Notes under the pieces: generated by a model
Told to the model about the DNA's origin: nothing
Seen by the model: only the letters and a program-made list of their open reading frames with translations
The model's database searches: none
Source: Ruminococcus sp. Phil15
GTDB lineage: Bacteria; Bacillota; Clostridia; Oscillospirales; Ruminococcaceae
Reading direction: 5' to 3'
Assembly: GCA_001940995.1 (NCBI GenBank)
Contig: MSHC01000011.1
Coordinates: 47,310 to 111,309 of the forward strand
DNA: 64,000 nt
Made by a program: the position numbers and the translations under genes
Shown: positions 18,399 to 27,318 of the stretch, in pieces
How positions within the stretch are numbered: the stretch's first letter is position 1
Layout of the letters: each line of letters begins with the position of its first letter

Positions 18399-19701
18399 TA
18401 TACTTTTAATAGCAGCCATACTGGTCTCCGCATTACCGCTTACCTATGTCGTTTATCATTTCCTTACTCCGAAGTTCAGGTCCGCATTCGGAGCAGGACT
18501 TATGATGGCTGTACTGACAGTCATACTTGCGGCAAAAATTGCTTTTGAAAACAAATACGGAATGCACGTCCCGGTGAGTTTGTCTTTATATTTTTTGTAT
18601 TTCATGATAATGAATTGTTTTTCTAAAGACTCATGGAAAACCGTCCTAAAGTATTTTTTAATTATATTTGGGTCTATAAACCTTATTGATGTGCTGGAGT
18701 TTACATTACTTACTGCAGCAGGATATTTTGACTACACAACGAACCAAATAAGTCCATTACTTCGGTTTATTGCTTCGGCAACAACTTCCATATTCTTTAT
18801 CGTAATTGCGCATATATATAAAAGATTCCATAAGATCGGCAGCTACACAAAGTATTCGTATTTTGTTGCGATACTTCTTTCACAAATACTTATATGGACT
18901 ATTGCGTTCTTCTTTGTTATTTACACTACAGATTCGTCAAAAAAGTTACATATAATCACAATCTGTATGAGCGTAACACGGATAATTATGGATATTATCT
19001 TTGTCAAGGCTATAGCTGTCAACTACCATAAGGCGCAGCTTGAGTTTTCTCTCGACCGAGCTATGGAGATGGAAAAGGTGCAATACGAGTATTACGAAAG
19101 CCTGACAGATTCGATAACCTCACTGCGAAAATACCGCCACGACCTTAACAATATTCTCCAGACGCTTACAATGATAATCAATAACCCCGACAACCTTGAA
19201 AACGGGAAGGAGCTTCTCGAGCAGCTATGCAAAAGGCATGACAAAATACAGCTTCCCTATTATTGCTCAAATCCCGTAATAAACGCCGTACTTCTTGCGA
19301 AAACTGCCGTCGCCCAAGAAAACGGCATAGAAATTGCCATTTCAATAAATCTTGAAAACACGAATATGTTTGAACATATCGACCTGTGCAGTGTTTTTTC
19401 AAATATGCTCGACAATGCAATTGAAGCCGCTAGCGAAGTAGAACACGGTCATATCGCCATTTCATCGTGGACAGAAACAGAGCACCTATTTATCAAGTGC
19501 GTAAATTCATACAGCGGAAAGATACACAAAGACTCAAAGAAGCTAATCTCTACAAAGGGAAAGGACAGAGGTCTTGGCATTTCGATAATAGAGACTATAG
19601 CGGAAAGATACGGCGGAAAGTTTTTATGCGAATGCGGCGAGGAATTCTCCGCTCTTGCCGTGCTGGATATGGAGTTTGCCTCTCAAAAAGGTCATAATTA
19701 A
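18388..19701 (+). CDS. Membrane sensor histidine kinase with GHKL ATPase (AgrC-like)
   Basis: Multi-TM N-terminus, LRKYRHDLNNILQT H-box, NMLDNAIEAA N-box, GLGISI; likely GTG start overlapping the regulator stop. Confidence 0.9.
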   Translation: MLDNILLIAAILVSALPLTYVVYHFLTPKFRSAFGAGLMMAVLTVILAAKIAFENKYGMHVPVSLSLYFLYFMIMNCFSKDSWKTVLKYFLIIFGSINLIDVLEFTLLTAAGYFDYTTNQISPLLRFIASATTSIFFIVIAHIYKRFHKIGSYTKYSYFVAILLSQILIWTIAFFFVIYTTDSSKKLHIITICMSVTRIIMDIIFVKAIAVNYHKAQLEFSLDRAMEMEKVQYEYYESLTDSITSLRKYRHDLNNILQTLTMIINNPDNLENGKELLEQLCKRHDKIQLPYYCSNPVINAVLLAKTAVAQENGIEIAISINLENTNMFEHIDLCSVFSNMLDNAIEAASEVEHGHIAISSWTETEHLFIKCVNSYSGKIHKDSKKLISTKGKDRGLGISIIETIAERYGGKFLCECGEEFSALAVLDMEFASQKGHN

Positions 19702-19772
19702 TATGTTACGGTGCAGAGAAATACAGCAGTCAAAAGCGGTCGTACATTCTATATTGCATTTTTATGCTTTAT

Positions 19773-19804
19773 ACCTCCGGAACGTTTTGTTTCGGGGGTT
19801 TTAT
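19773..19804 (+). terminator. Terminator after histidine kinase
   Basis: ACCTCCGGAAC..GTTTCGGGGGTTTT. Confidence 0.75.
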
Positions 19805-19872
19805 ATAACTTATAAATGCCGGCAATTATAAATCGTTCTAATTAACAGTGGTCATATTATTTACACGAAGCA

Positions 19873-19901
19873 TTGAAAAGATGTCGGAAATATAGTATAA
19901 T
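19873..19901 (+). promoter_or_regulatory. Orphan promoter-like element
   Basis: TTGAAA-N17-TATAAT with no intact gene directly downstream. Confidence 0.5.
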
Positions 19902-19971
19902 TCTAATCATAGGTTGCGGCGGCCGGCGGTGATACGAAACCTGCCGATCCTGCAAACCGGCAGTTTCCGCT

Positions 19972-20119
19972 ATCAAGGCGGGCGACCTTGTAAAAATCAC
20001 AGGCGCAAAGTATTACAGCGGTAAGACGATCCCATCCTGGGTCAAAGCTAAAAACCGGTTCGTTCACAGCGTGTCCGGCAACCGTGCAGTTATCGACAAA
20101 AGCCTCGGAAATGCATTGA
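19972..20119 (+). pseudogene. Fragment of phage/mobile-element cell-wall amidase C-terminal domain
   Basis: IKAGDLVKITGAKYYSGKTIPSWVKAKNRFVHSVSGNRAVIDKSLG in one frame without start context. Confidence 0.65.
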
Positions 20120-20152
20120 CAAATATCTATATGTTGCATATAATATAGATAG
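20116..20152 (+). promoter_or_regulatory. arsR-type promoter and operator
   Basis: TTGACA-N17-TATAAT (20116-20144) overlapping inverted repeat ATCTATAT...ATATAGAT. Confidence 0.75.
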
Positions 20153-20165
20153 ATGTCGATGGGAG

Positions 20166-20489
20166 GTGAATGTGTTGGAGATGGACGAAAGAAAAGTTGC
20201 AGCAATCTTCAAAGCGTTTGGTGACGAAAACCGCATTAGAATTATAAAACTACTGCGTTCGGGCGAGAAATGTGCCTGCAAGCTATTGGAGGAAATCAAT
20301 GTAACACAGCCTACGCTGTCGCACCATATGAAAATTCTCTGTGACGCTGAAATTGTTGTTGGTCGCAAAGAGGGCAAATGGATGCACTATTCCATTTCAG
20401 AAAAAGGCGTGAAGCAAGCAAAGGAATGTTTGGAGCAGTTGACCACACTTAATGTTGAATACAAAAGCAAGTCGTGCTGTGAAAAGTGA
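20166..20489 (+). CDS. ArsR-family winged-helix metalloid/metal-responsive repressor
   Basis: FKAFGDENRIRIIKLLRSGEKCACKLLEEINVTQPTLSHHMKILCDAEIVVGRKEGKWMHYSI; GTG start, exact start uncertain. Confidence 0.92.
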   Translation: MNVLEMDERKVAAIFKAFGDENRIRIIKLLRSGEKCACKLLEEINVTQPTLSHHMKILCDAEIVVGRKEGKWMHYSISEKGVKQAKECLEQLTTLNVEYKSKSCCEK

Positions 20490-20577
20490 GCAAGTTTATA
20501 GATTACTTTTCCGCACGACTTATAAAACAACCAATATATAGATACATTTCAATATAACTATATGAAAGGAGCTTTTT

Positions 20578-21591
20578 ATGGAAGCATTAAAAATTAGTTG
20601 GGACTTTTTTCAAAATGAAGTCCTCGGTATGGGTTGGCTGAACAGGCTCATATCAACTATATTGAACGCCTGCGGTTTAGATACTACAAGCAGAGTAGGC
20701 GGCAGCATTCAGTTCTTTATTTACGATACCATAAAAATTATGGTACTGCTCGACGTGTTGATTTTGATTATCTCGTATATTCAAAGTTATTTCCCACCCG
20801 AAAGGACAAAAAAGATACTTGGCAGGTTTCACGGAATATGGGCAAATATTATTGCCGCATTGCTCGGTACGGTAACGCCGTTCTGTTCATGTTCCTCTAT
20901 TCCGCTGTTTATTGGATTTACAAGCGCAGGTTTGCCGCTTGGCGTTACATTTTCATTTTTGATTTCTTCGCCAATGGTTGACCTCGGCAGCCTTGTTTTG
21001 CTGATGAGTATTTTCGGCTGGAAAGTTGCGGTTTTATATGTCATACTCGGTTTGGTGATTGCGGTTGTCGGCGGTACGCTGATTGAAAAGCTGCACCTTG
21101 AAAATCAGGTTGAAGAATTTATCCGCAACGGTCATTCTCTTGATGTTCCGCAGGAAGAACTGCATTTCAAAGACCGTATGAAATATGCGTGGGAACAGGT
21201 AGTTGCAACAGCCAAAAAGGTGGCTCCGTATGTTTTGATAGGCGTCGGTATCGGTGCAGTAATTCACAACTGGATACCCGAAGATTTTATTGTCAAGGTG
21301 CTTGGGGATAACAACCCGTTTGGGGTTATTTTGGCAACGATTGCAGGTGTTCCGATGTATGCGGATATTTTCGGCACAATCCCGATTGCAGAAGCCTTAC
21401 TTGCAAAGGGTGCTTTGCTCGGCGTTGTCCTTTCCTTTATGATGGGCGTAACTACCCTTTCTCTCCCTTCAATGATTATGCTTCGCAAAGCGGTTAAGCC
21501 AAAGCTGCTCGGCATTTTCATTGCAATATGCACAGTCGGTATTATCGTTGTAGGCTATTTCTTCAACGCAATACAATATTTAATTGTTTAA
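20578..21591 (+). CDS. ArsP/UPF0718 (DUF318)-type permease
   Basis: GTVTPFCSCSSIPLFIGFTSAGLPLGVTFSFLISSPMVD and GVPMYADIFGTIPIAEALLAKGA. Confidence 0.9.
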   Translation: MEALKISWDFFQNEVLGMGWLNRLISTILNACGLDTTSRVGGSIQFFIYDTIKIMVLLDVLILIISYIQSYFPPERTKKILGRFHGIWANIIAALLGTVTPFCSCSSIPLFIGFTSAGLPLGVTFSFLISSPMVDLGSLVLLMSIFGWKVAVLYVILGLVIAVVGGTLIEKLHLENQVEEFIRNGHSLDVPQEELHFKDRMKYAWEQVVATAKKVAPYVLIGVGIGAVIHNWIPEDFIVKVLGDNNPFGVILATIAGVPMYADIFGTIPIAEALLAKGALLGVVLSFMMGVTTLSLPSMIMLRKAVKPKLLGIFIAICTVGIIVVGYFFNAIQYLIV

Positions 21592-21609
21592 TTTTAGGAG
21601 GTTGTCATT

Positions 21610-21984
21610 ATGGCATTATTTAATTTCGGAAAGAAAAGAGAAGAAAAGAAAACACCTGCCCCAGCTTGCAGTTGTGGTTGTCCGACAAGTGAAACGGAAA
21701 AAATCACAAATGACTGCTGCCCCGAAGCAAAAGACGGAATTTGCTGCATCAAGGTGTTAGGTGCAGGCTGTAAATCCTGCCACGAACTATATGAGAACGC
21801 TAAACAGGCAGTAAGCGATATGAGGCTTTCCGTAGAGGTTGAATATATTACCGATATGCAGAAAGTAATGGAATACGGTGTTATGAGTATGCCAGCCCTT
21901 GTTGTCAACGAAAAGGTCGTGTCTATGGGGAAGGTATTGAAAGCTGCTGATGTAGTTGCGCTGCTGCACAAACTTGGATTTTGA
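21610..21984 (+). CDS. Thioredoxin-fold (redox-active disulfide protein 2-like) with Cys-rich N-terminal extension
   Basis: VLGAGCKSCHELYENAKQAV CxxC and GVMSMPALVVNEKVVSMGKVL; N-term CSCGCP..CCPE..CC. Confidence 0.88.
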   Translation: MALFNFGKKREEKKTPAPACSCGCPTSETEKITNDCCPEAKDGICCIKVLGAGCKSCHELYENAKQAVSDMRLSVEVEYITDMQKVMEYGVMSMPALVVNEKVVSMGKVLKAADVVALLHKLGF

Positions 21985-22014
21985 CCTAATCAGAATAAGC
22001 TATAAATTGCATTG

Positions 22015-22054
22015 AGCCCACCGAGGACTTTTTCTTCGGTGGGCATTATTTTTT
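22015..22054 (+). terminator. Terminator of ars-like operon
   Basis: GCCCACCGA..TTCGGTGGGC ATTATTTTTT. Confidence 0.8.
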
Positions 22055-22130
22055 GCCCAAATCCTCATATTTGCACCTCTTCGTGGCTGTATTTTGAGAG
22101 GACTCTATCCTCCCGGAAAAGAGGTATGAT

Positions 22131-22760
22131 ATGACGGCTGAAGAAATATGCAGGGTCAGTCAACTACAGCGTGAAGGATACGGCTACAAAAAAATTGCGT
22201 CTTTGACTGGGCTTCCTGTGAATACCGTAAAAGCCTATTGCCGCAGACATCCGGTTTCTAAAGAGGATACTGCGGCTGAAAATACTTTGTGCAAAATGTG
22301 CGGAAAGGAACTGGAACAAACGCCGCATAAGCGTAAGAGAATATTCTGCTCCGATGTCTGCCGTCTCATCCAACAGACGCTTTCTGACTGCACTGAAATC
22401 GATACTGAAATTTCAGAACTTCGGGAGGAAATAGAGGTGGTGGCAGAGCTTACCCGCAAGTATATAGCTGAAAATTCCAACACCGCTCTTAATCAGGAAG
22501 AATACAACGCAAGGTATGAATCCCTGGTGGAACGCTACAATCATGCAGCCGACCGCCTTGAAGCGCTGGAAAAGACAAAAACGGAGCGGGAAGCAAAAGC
22601 TGACAGCATCGGCGCCTTTATGTTCAGTCTTTCGGAACGAGACGAACCTCTCACCGAATTTGATGATCGGCTCTGGTTGACGGTTGTTGACACAGTCACA
22701 GCCCATGAGGACGGCCGACTGGTTTTCAATTTTAAGAACGGTGCAGAGATAACGGCTTAA
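22131..22760 (+). pseudogene. Chimeric ORF: mobile-element HTH/Cys-motif protein fused in frame to the C-terminal part of a large serine recombinase
   Basis: N-part MTAEEICRVSQLQREGYGYKKIASLTGLPVNTVKAYCRRH..CKMCGKELEQTPHKRKRIFCSDVCR; C-part coiled-coil AHRYES-like region plus LTEFDDRLWLTVVDTVTAHEDGRLVFNFKNGAEI. Confidence 0.75.
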
Positions 22761-22789
22761 GGCACAATCAAAGAATCGTCATAAAAGAT

Positions 22790-22825
22790 GGTGCAGTTTG
22801 CGATATGAACTGCACCTTTTGTTTT
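22790..22825 (+). terminator. Terminator after chimeric recombinase ORF
   Basis: GGTGCAGTT..AACTGCACC TTTTGTTTT. Confidence 0.75.
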
Positions 22826-22871
22826 GCACCCCCTTAAACAAACTGCACCCCCTAAACCTAAAGGGGGTGCA
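22825..22871. repeat. TGCACCCCC direct repeat (x2) plus inverted copy GGGGGTGCA
   Basis: 22825-22833, 22844-22852 direct; 22863-22871 inverted. Confidence 0.7.
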
Positions 22872-22906
22872 TTGTATCAAAATTAGGGTTCTCTTTCAAA
22901 CTTAAA

Positions 22907-22947
22907 ACCGCCTATCTTCGGAAAGCACCGTAGATAGGCGGTCTTTT
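22907..22947. terminator. Terminator at the core chromosome boundary
   Basis: ACCGCCTATCT..AGATAGGCGGT followed by CTTTTATTTT. Confidence 0.75.
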
Positions 22948-22992
22948 ATTTTATTATAGCACCTAAAAAACGCAGCACAAACATTCTTCAGC

Positions 22993-23484
22993 TTACTTTG
23001 TAGCTCCCGCTTTGTATTCGGTTAGCAGCTTATCGCATATTGATGCGCCACGGACTGCCATTACCGCTTCGTCAAAATCAAACCAGCCTGCTTCATCGAC
23101 CTCGGACGAGATATTAAACTCTCCGTCCTTTACCCTTACCAAGAAGCCGAGCATTAGCTGGTCACGCTTTTCGTAAAAAAAGCTTTTCAGAAATCTTGCT
23201 GAAATAACATTCAGACCAGTTTCCTCTGCGACCTCCCGCATCGCTGTTTTCTCAGCACATTCGCCGTCCTTTATGTAGCCTGCGACAAAAACGTGATGGT
23301 CGATATTATACTGCCTTAGAAGGCATATTTTTCCGCTTTCTGATACCACGAGGCAGATAACGCAGGTCGAAAACATATCGAACCACGGTCTGTTGCATTT
23401 TTCGCACCACGGCACCTCGCCCTCGTCGCCCAAAACTCTTGACGAGAGCTGATTTCCGCACTCAGGACAAAATCTAAATCTCAT
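22993..23484 (-). CDS. NUDIX hydrolase with N-terminal zinc ribbon
   Basis: CPECGNQL..CEKC and GYIKDGECAEKTAMREVAEETGLNV Nudix box. Confidence 0.88.
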   Translation of the reverse strand: MRFRFCPECGNQLSSRVLGDEGEVPWCEKCNRPWFDMFSTCVICLVVSESGKICLLRQYNIDHHVFVAGYIKDGECAEKTAMREVAEETGLNVISARFLKSFFYEKRDQLMLGFLVRVKDGEFNISSEVDEAGWFDFDEAVMAVRGASICDKLLTEYKAGATK

Positions 23485-23567
23485 AACATATCCTTTCCTT
23501 CCGCAATAAGCAGATATTGCAAAGCTACGGCCGCAAAAATGCAGCCGCAGCTTTATTGTATCGTTAT

Positions 23568-24770
23568 TTAGTCCTCATAGACTGCCATAATAGCGTCTAT
23601 AATCTCAGGGAAACGCCATTCCTGCGGAAATTCACGGTTTAATATACCGAAGTTTTCGCCGTTTCCGACAACGGCATTATTATCCCACCACAGGCATGGT
23701 ATGCCGAGCGACTTAGCCTTTTCAAGATAATAGGTCACGCACTCTACTCTCTCAGAGGTATTCGATTTGTTTACGCTTCCGTATTCTCCTATGATTACAG
23801 GAATATTCTTGCTGATAAAATAGTCGTCGAGAGTTGAAAAGAGCGAGTCGATTTCGCCCTTGTTTGCGTCCTCGAACTGGTCAGTGCCCTTCGTATCGAG
23901 CGCAAAGGAATAAGGGAGATATGCGTGAACAGACACGATTACCTTATCGTCGTTTTCTGGCAGCCACACTTCCTTCAGTGCGTTTCTGTTTGAAGATGCT
24001 GCATAGCCTGTAAGCATAAGATGACGCTTTGCATTATTTCCGCCGCTGTTTCTTACTGTGTTGTAAAATGCCTGCGCATATTCCCTGACTACCGCTCTGC
24101 CCTCGTTGTTTCCGCCGTTCCACTCGGAAGCTGTGCCACGGAGTCTTGGCTCGTTGAGTCCCTCGAAAATCAGATGCTCGTCATAATTCTTGAACTCCTC
24201 GGCAATCTGAGTCCAGAGAGCTGTGAGCTGTTCGATGTCCTGAGCCTTATCAGCTTCTGTCGGGAAGTACCATTCCTCGTGATGTGTATTAAGTATTACA
24301 AACATACCGTTGTCTATGCCGTAATCTACGATTTCTTTTACTCTTGCCATCCACTCGGCGTCAACGACATAGTTTTCGTCCATATGCGCATCCCAAGAAA
24401 CGGGAATTCTAAGGACGTTAAAGCCGCCCTCGCTTATGAAATCAATAAGCTCCTTTGTCGTTTGAACGGGCTGCCATGAGGTTTCTGCACCGAGAGTGCC
24501 GTTTCCTGTTGCGTCAAGCGTATTGCCCAGGTTCCAGCCTGTTTTCATTTCCTTTACCAGCTCCAACGAAGAAATATCACGCATTTCCTGCGGCTGGTCG
24601 TTTTCATTATCGTCCTTACTGCTGTCATCGTTACTGCTTATGTCCGTAACAGAGCTTGTTGTATTGGACGAAGCCGCTTTTGAACTGCTGTCGTCTGACG
24701 AGCAGGCTGTCATGACTGTAATGCACATTGCCAAGCTGACTGTAACGCTTAATAGTTTTTTGATATTCAT
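23568..24770 (-). CDS. Glycoside hydrolase family 5 lipoprotein (endo-beta-1,4-glucanase/mannanase-like)
   Basis: Lipobox VMTACS; GWNLGNTLDA, RIPVSWDAH, HHEEW, FEGLNEPR, IGEYGS. Confidence 0.9.
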   Translation of the reverse strand: MNIKKLLSVTVSLAMCITVMTACSSDDSSSKAASSNTTSSVTDISSNDDSSKDDNENDQPQEMRDISSLELVKEMKTGWNLGNTLDATGNGTLGAETSWQPVQTTKELIDFISEGGFNVLRIPVSWDAHMDENYVVDAEWMARVKEIVDYGIDNGMFVILNTHHEEWYFPTEADKAQDIEQLTALWTQIAEEFKNYDEHLIFEGLNEPRLRGTASEWNGGNNEGRAVVREYAQAFYNTVRNSGGNNAKRHLMLTGYAASSNRNALKEVWLPENDDKVIVSVHAYLPYSFALDTKGTDQFEDANKGEIDSLFSTLDDYFISKNIPVIIGEYGSVNKSNTSERVECVTYYLEKAKSLGIPCLWWDNNAVVGNGENFGILNREFPQEWRFPEIIDAIMAVYED

Positions 24771-24793
24771 AATGTTCTCTCGCTTTCAATTAC

Positions 24794-25957
24794 TCATGAG
24801 TTTGTTCTGCGGATTATTTCAAGGCACATTCTGCCGTTATGGTAGGGACACTTCCAAGGACCTACCATTTCCTTGTCTCTGTCAGGCACACCCTCAAAGC
24901 TTACCTCTGAGAACCACTCGCCGCAGCGCTTATCCGTTGTGACGTTTTCGATATAGGTCAGAATCTGCTCGGATATATCTGCAAAGCGCTTATCGCCGCT
25001 ATGCTCGTAAGCGTTATAATAACCTACTACGGCTTCAGCCTGAACCCACCAGACACGCTTCCTATCGATTTCCTGCTTGTCACGCTCGTTATAGAGTGCG
25101 CCGCCGTGGAATGCAAGCTTTTCGATGTTCTTTGCAATTCTGAGGTCAATTTGCGCAAACTTATCGCAAAGCTCCTTTTCTCCGAGCGCTTCGCAGGCCA
25201 AATCCATAAGCCATGAAGCTTCGATATCGTGGCCGTAAGAATGTATATCGCCGATTTCGCAAAGCTTTTCGTCAAAGAAAACTCTCAGCGCATCGGTATC
25301 CTTATTATAGACGGTATCGCTCATCTGAGAAAGCTGGAACTTTAGTCTTTCTGCGACTCTCTTATCGCCGTTTGCCTTATAAAGCTCGGTATACGCTTCG
25401 ATGAGATGCAAAATTGCGTTCATTGTTTTTTCTGCCATAAGTCCGTTTTCGGAGAGTGCGTCGTTCGGGATAGGAGTCCAATCTCTTGAAAAAGACTCAC
25501 GGTAGCCATATTCGTCAAGGGTTTTCTCCTCTATATCCTCGAAAATCTTCATTGCGAGTGATAGCGCTTCCTTGTCGCCCACGCTGTTGTAATATGCGGA
25601 CAAAGCATAGATTGCAAATGCGCAGTTATATGTATGCTTCATTGTATCTACCGGATTTCCCTTATAGTCGAGCATCCAGTACACGCCGCCCTGCTCGTAG
25701 TCGATGCAGTTGTTCTTGACAAACTCGTAGGCGTGCTTTGCGAGCCTTTTATTCTCCTCTCCGCCGATTATTTTATAGCAGGTTGAGTAAAACCAGAGTA
25801 TTCTGTTATGCAGGATAACTCCCTTATCTGCGGTTTTATCAAGGTTCAAATCAAAGTCGACAAAGCCGTAAAATCCGCCGTTTTCCTTATCCTCAAGCTT
25901 TGACCAGAACGGTATTATATTCTCTTTGAGTATTTTTTCACATCTTGATTTGAGCAT
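24794..25957 (-). CDS. AGE-family epimerase (cellobiose 2-epimerase-like)
   Basis: FWSKLEDKENGGFYGFVDFDLNLDKTADKGVILHNRILWFYS, SYGHDIEASWLM, RVWWVQAEAVVGYYNAY. Confidence 0.88.
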   Translation of the reverse strand: MLKSRCEKILKENIIPFWSKLEDKENGGFYGFVDFDLNLDKTADKGVILHNRILWFYSTCYKIIGGEENKRLAKHAYEFVKNNCIDYEQGGVYWMLDYKGNPVDTMKHTYNCAFAIYALSAYYNSVGDKEALSLAMKIFEDIEEKTLDEYGYRESFSRDWTPIPNDALSENGLMAEKTMNAILHLIEAYTELYKANGDKRVAERLKFQLSQMSDTVYNKDTDALRVFFDEKLCEIGDIHSYGHDIEASWLMDLACEALGEKELCDKFAQIDLRIAKNIEKLAFHGGALYNERDKQEIDRKRVWWVQAEAVVGYYNAYEHSGDKRFADISEQILTYIENVTTDKRCGEWFSEVSFEGVPDRDKEMVGPWKCPYHNGRMCLEIIRRTNS

Positions 25958-25972
25958 AATAAGTTTTCCTTT

Positions 25973-27238
25973 TTAAAGAATGATTTTTCTTGCTTCAACG
26001 TAGTATCTCTTGTCCCATGCGTGACCCATAGAGAAAGTCTTTCTTGGGAGAGCGCCGTCGCAGATAACTGTCGGGAAAAGCTCCGACTTCTGCATATCGG
26101 GAAGCACAAATCCGATGCTGTTTTCGTTCTTAGAGAGGCTTTCGATAACTTCGGCGCCGTGGATATAGTCAATCTTACCGCCGTTTTCCTTGATGTACTC
26201 GTCGAGGACAATCTGCAAGCTGCCTACTGTAAGCTTTGAAAGCTCGTTTCCGACATAGAGCTTCTTTGAAACGCCGTTCTTGACGCTCATAAAGCACTGT
26301 GCTTCGTCGCTGCCCTGCTCTGATAAAGAGAGCTTTTCTGTGAGTGTTTTCATCAGCTTATCGGTATCTACATCTGTTACGATCCTGTGGATGGCTTCAA
26401 ACTCCAGCGCAGGAGAATGGAGGTTCACAATTTCTACCAAGGCATATCTTGCAGGATGATTCGAGAGGTCAACGCCCGGATTAGCCGCTTTAAGCTGTTC
26501 GTAAAACTCCTTTGCAGTTGCTAGAGAGTGGTTTCCGTCGCCCATTGCATACAGAAGGACGTTATCCTCGGAAAGTCCGTATTTTGCATTGAAAGCGTCA
26601 AGGTCGGAAAGCTTATCAAGTGCGGACATAACGCTCTTTATCTGCTCGTCGCCAAGCAACCAACCTGCGATTTCTCCGCCCTTTTGCATAAGCTTGAAGT
26701 CATAGACCTTTTTAAGGCTGTTCTTTACATCAGATAGAGGCTCTACAACCGTTTTCTTATCGTCGTCAATCAAAATCATAATATGGGGAAGCTCGACGGG
26801 TGCGCCCTGCCTTACTTTAATTCTGGGCGGAATACGCTCAACTACCGTTGCTTCCGTTGCTCTTACCTGTGACTTTGAGCCTTTGCGGTAGTCGTACATT
26901 TCAAGGTCTATTGCGCCGACTATGCCCGCTCTTACCTTGCCGTCGTTCTGCTTTCTTTCAATATAGATTAAGGAATCCTTATACTCCTCGAAAATGCCGT
27001 CTGAAAGATATTTTTCCATTGAAGCGTGGATATTCTTGATCTTCTCGTCAACGCCGTCCTGCTCTAGGTAGATTTCCGGAAGCGTGAGCTTTAAGGTCGA
27101 CGGATTATCAGAAACTATCCTTTCCGTTTCTGCCCAGTAGTCAGGCTCGCTTGTATACTGGTCGCAGGCTACTACCGCCCACTTTGTCATATCAATATTC
27201 TTTGGCATGAGGATATTCGCTGTCTTAAATGCTGTCAT
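25973..27238 (-). CDS. DUF1015 family protein
   Basis: VACDQYTSEPDYWAE, MGDGNHSLATAKEFYE. Confidence 0.85.
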   Translation of the reverse strand: MTAFKTANILMPKNIDMTKWAVVACDQYTSEPDYWAETERIVSDNPSTLKLTLPEIYLEQDGVDEKIKNIHASMEKYLSDGIFEEYKDSLIYIERKQNDGKVRAGIVGAIDLEMYDYRKGSKSQVRATEATVVERIPPRIKVRQGAPVELPHIMILIDDDKKTVVEPLSDVKNSLKKVYDFKLMQKGGEIAGWLLGDEQIKSVMSALDKLSDLDAFNAKYGLSEDNVLLYAMGDGNHSLATAKEFYEQLKAANPGVDLSNHPARYALVEIVNLHSPALEFEAIHRIVTDVDTDKLMKTLTEKLSLSEQGSDEAQCFMSVKNGVSKKLYVGNELSKLTVGSLQIVLDEYIKENGGKIDYIHGAEVIESLSKNENSIGFVLPDMQKSELFPTVICDGALPRKTFSMGHAWDKRYYVEARKIIL

Positions 27239-27318
27239 AGGTATGCTCTCCTTATAAATATATTCCGGGCAAAACAGGACGGGTGTTTATTCCGTCCTGA
27301 AATTTTTGAAACTATGGA

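Noticed and set aside
17461-19701. Full classical agr locus
   Set aside because: No AgrB-type membrane protease in the vicinity; only the kinase, the regulator and a non-AgrD-like small ORF are present
19903-20205. 100-aa minus-strand ORF
   Set aside because: Antisense to the endolysin fragment and arsR promoter
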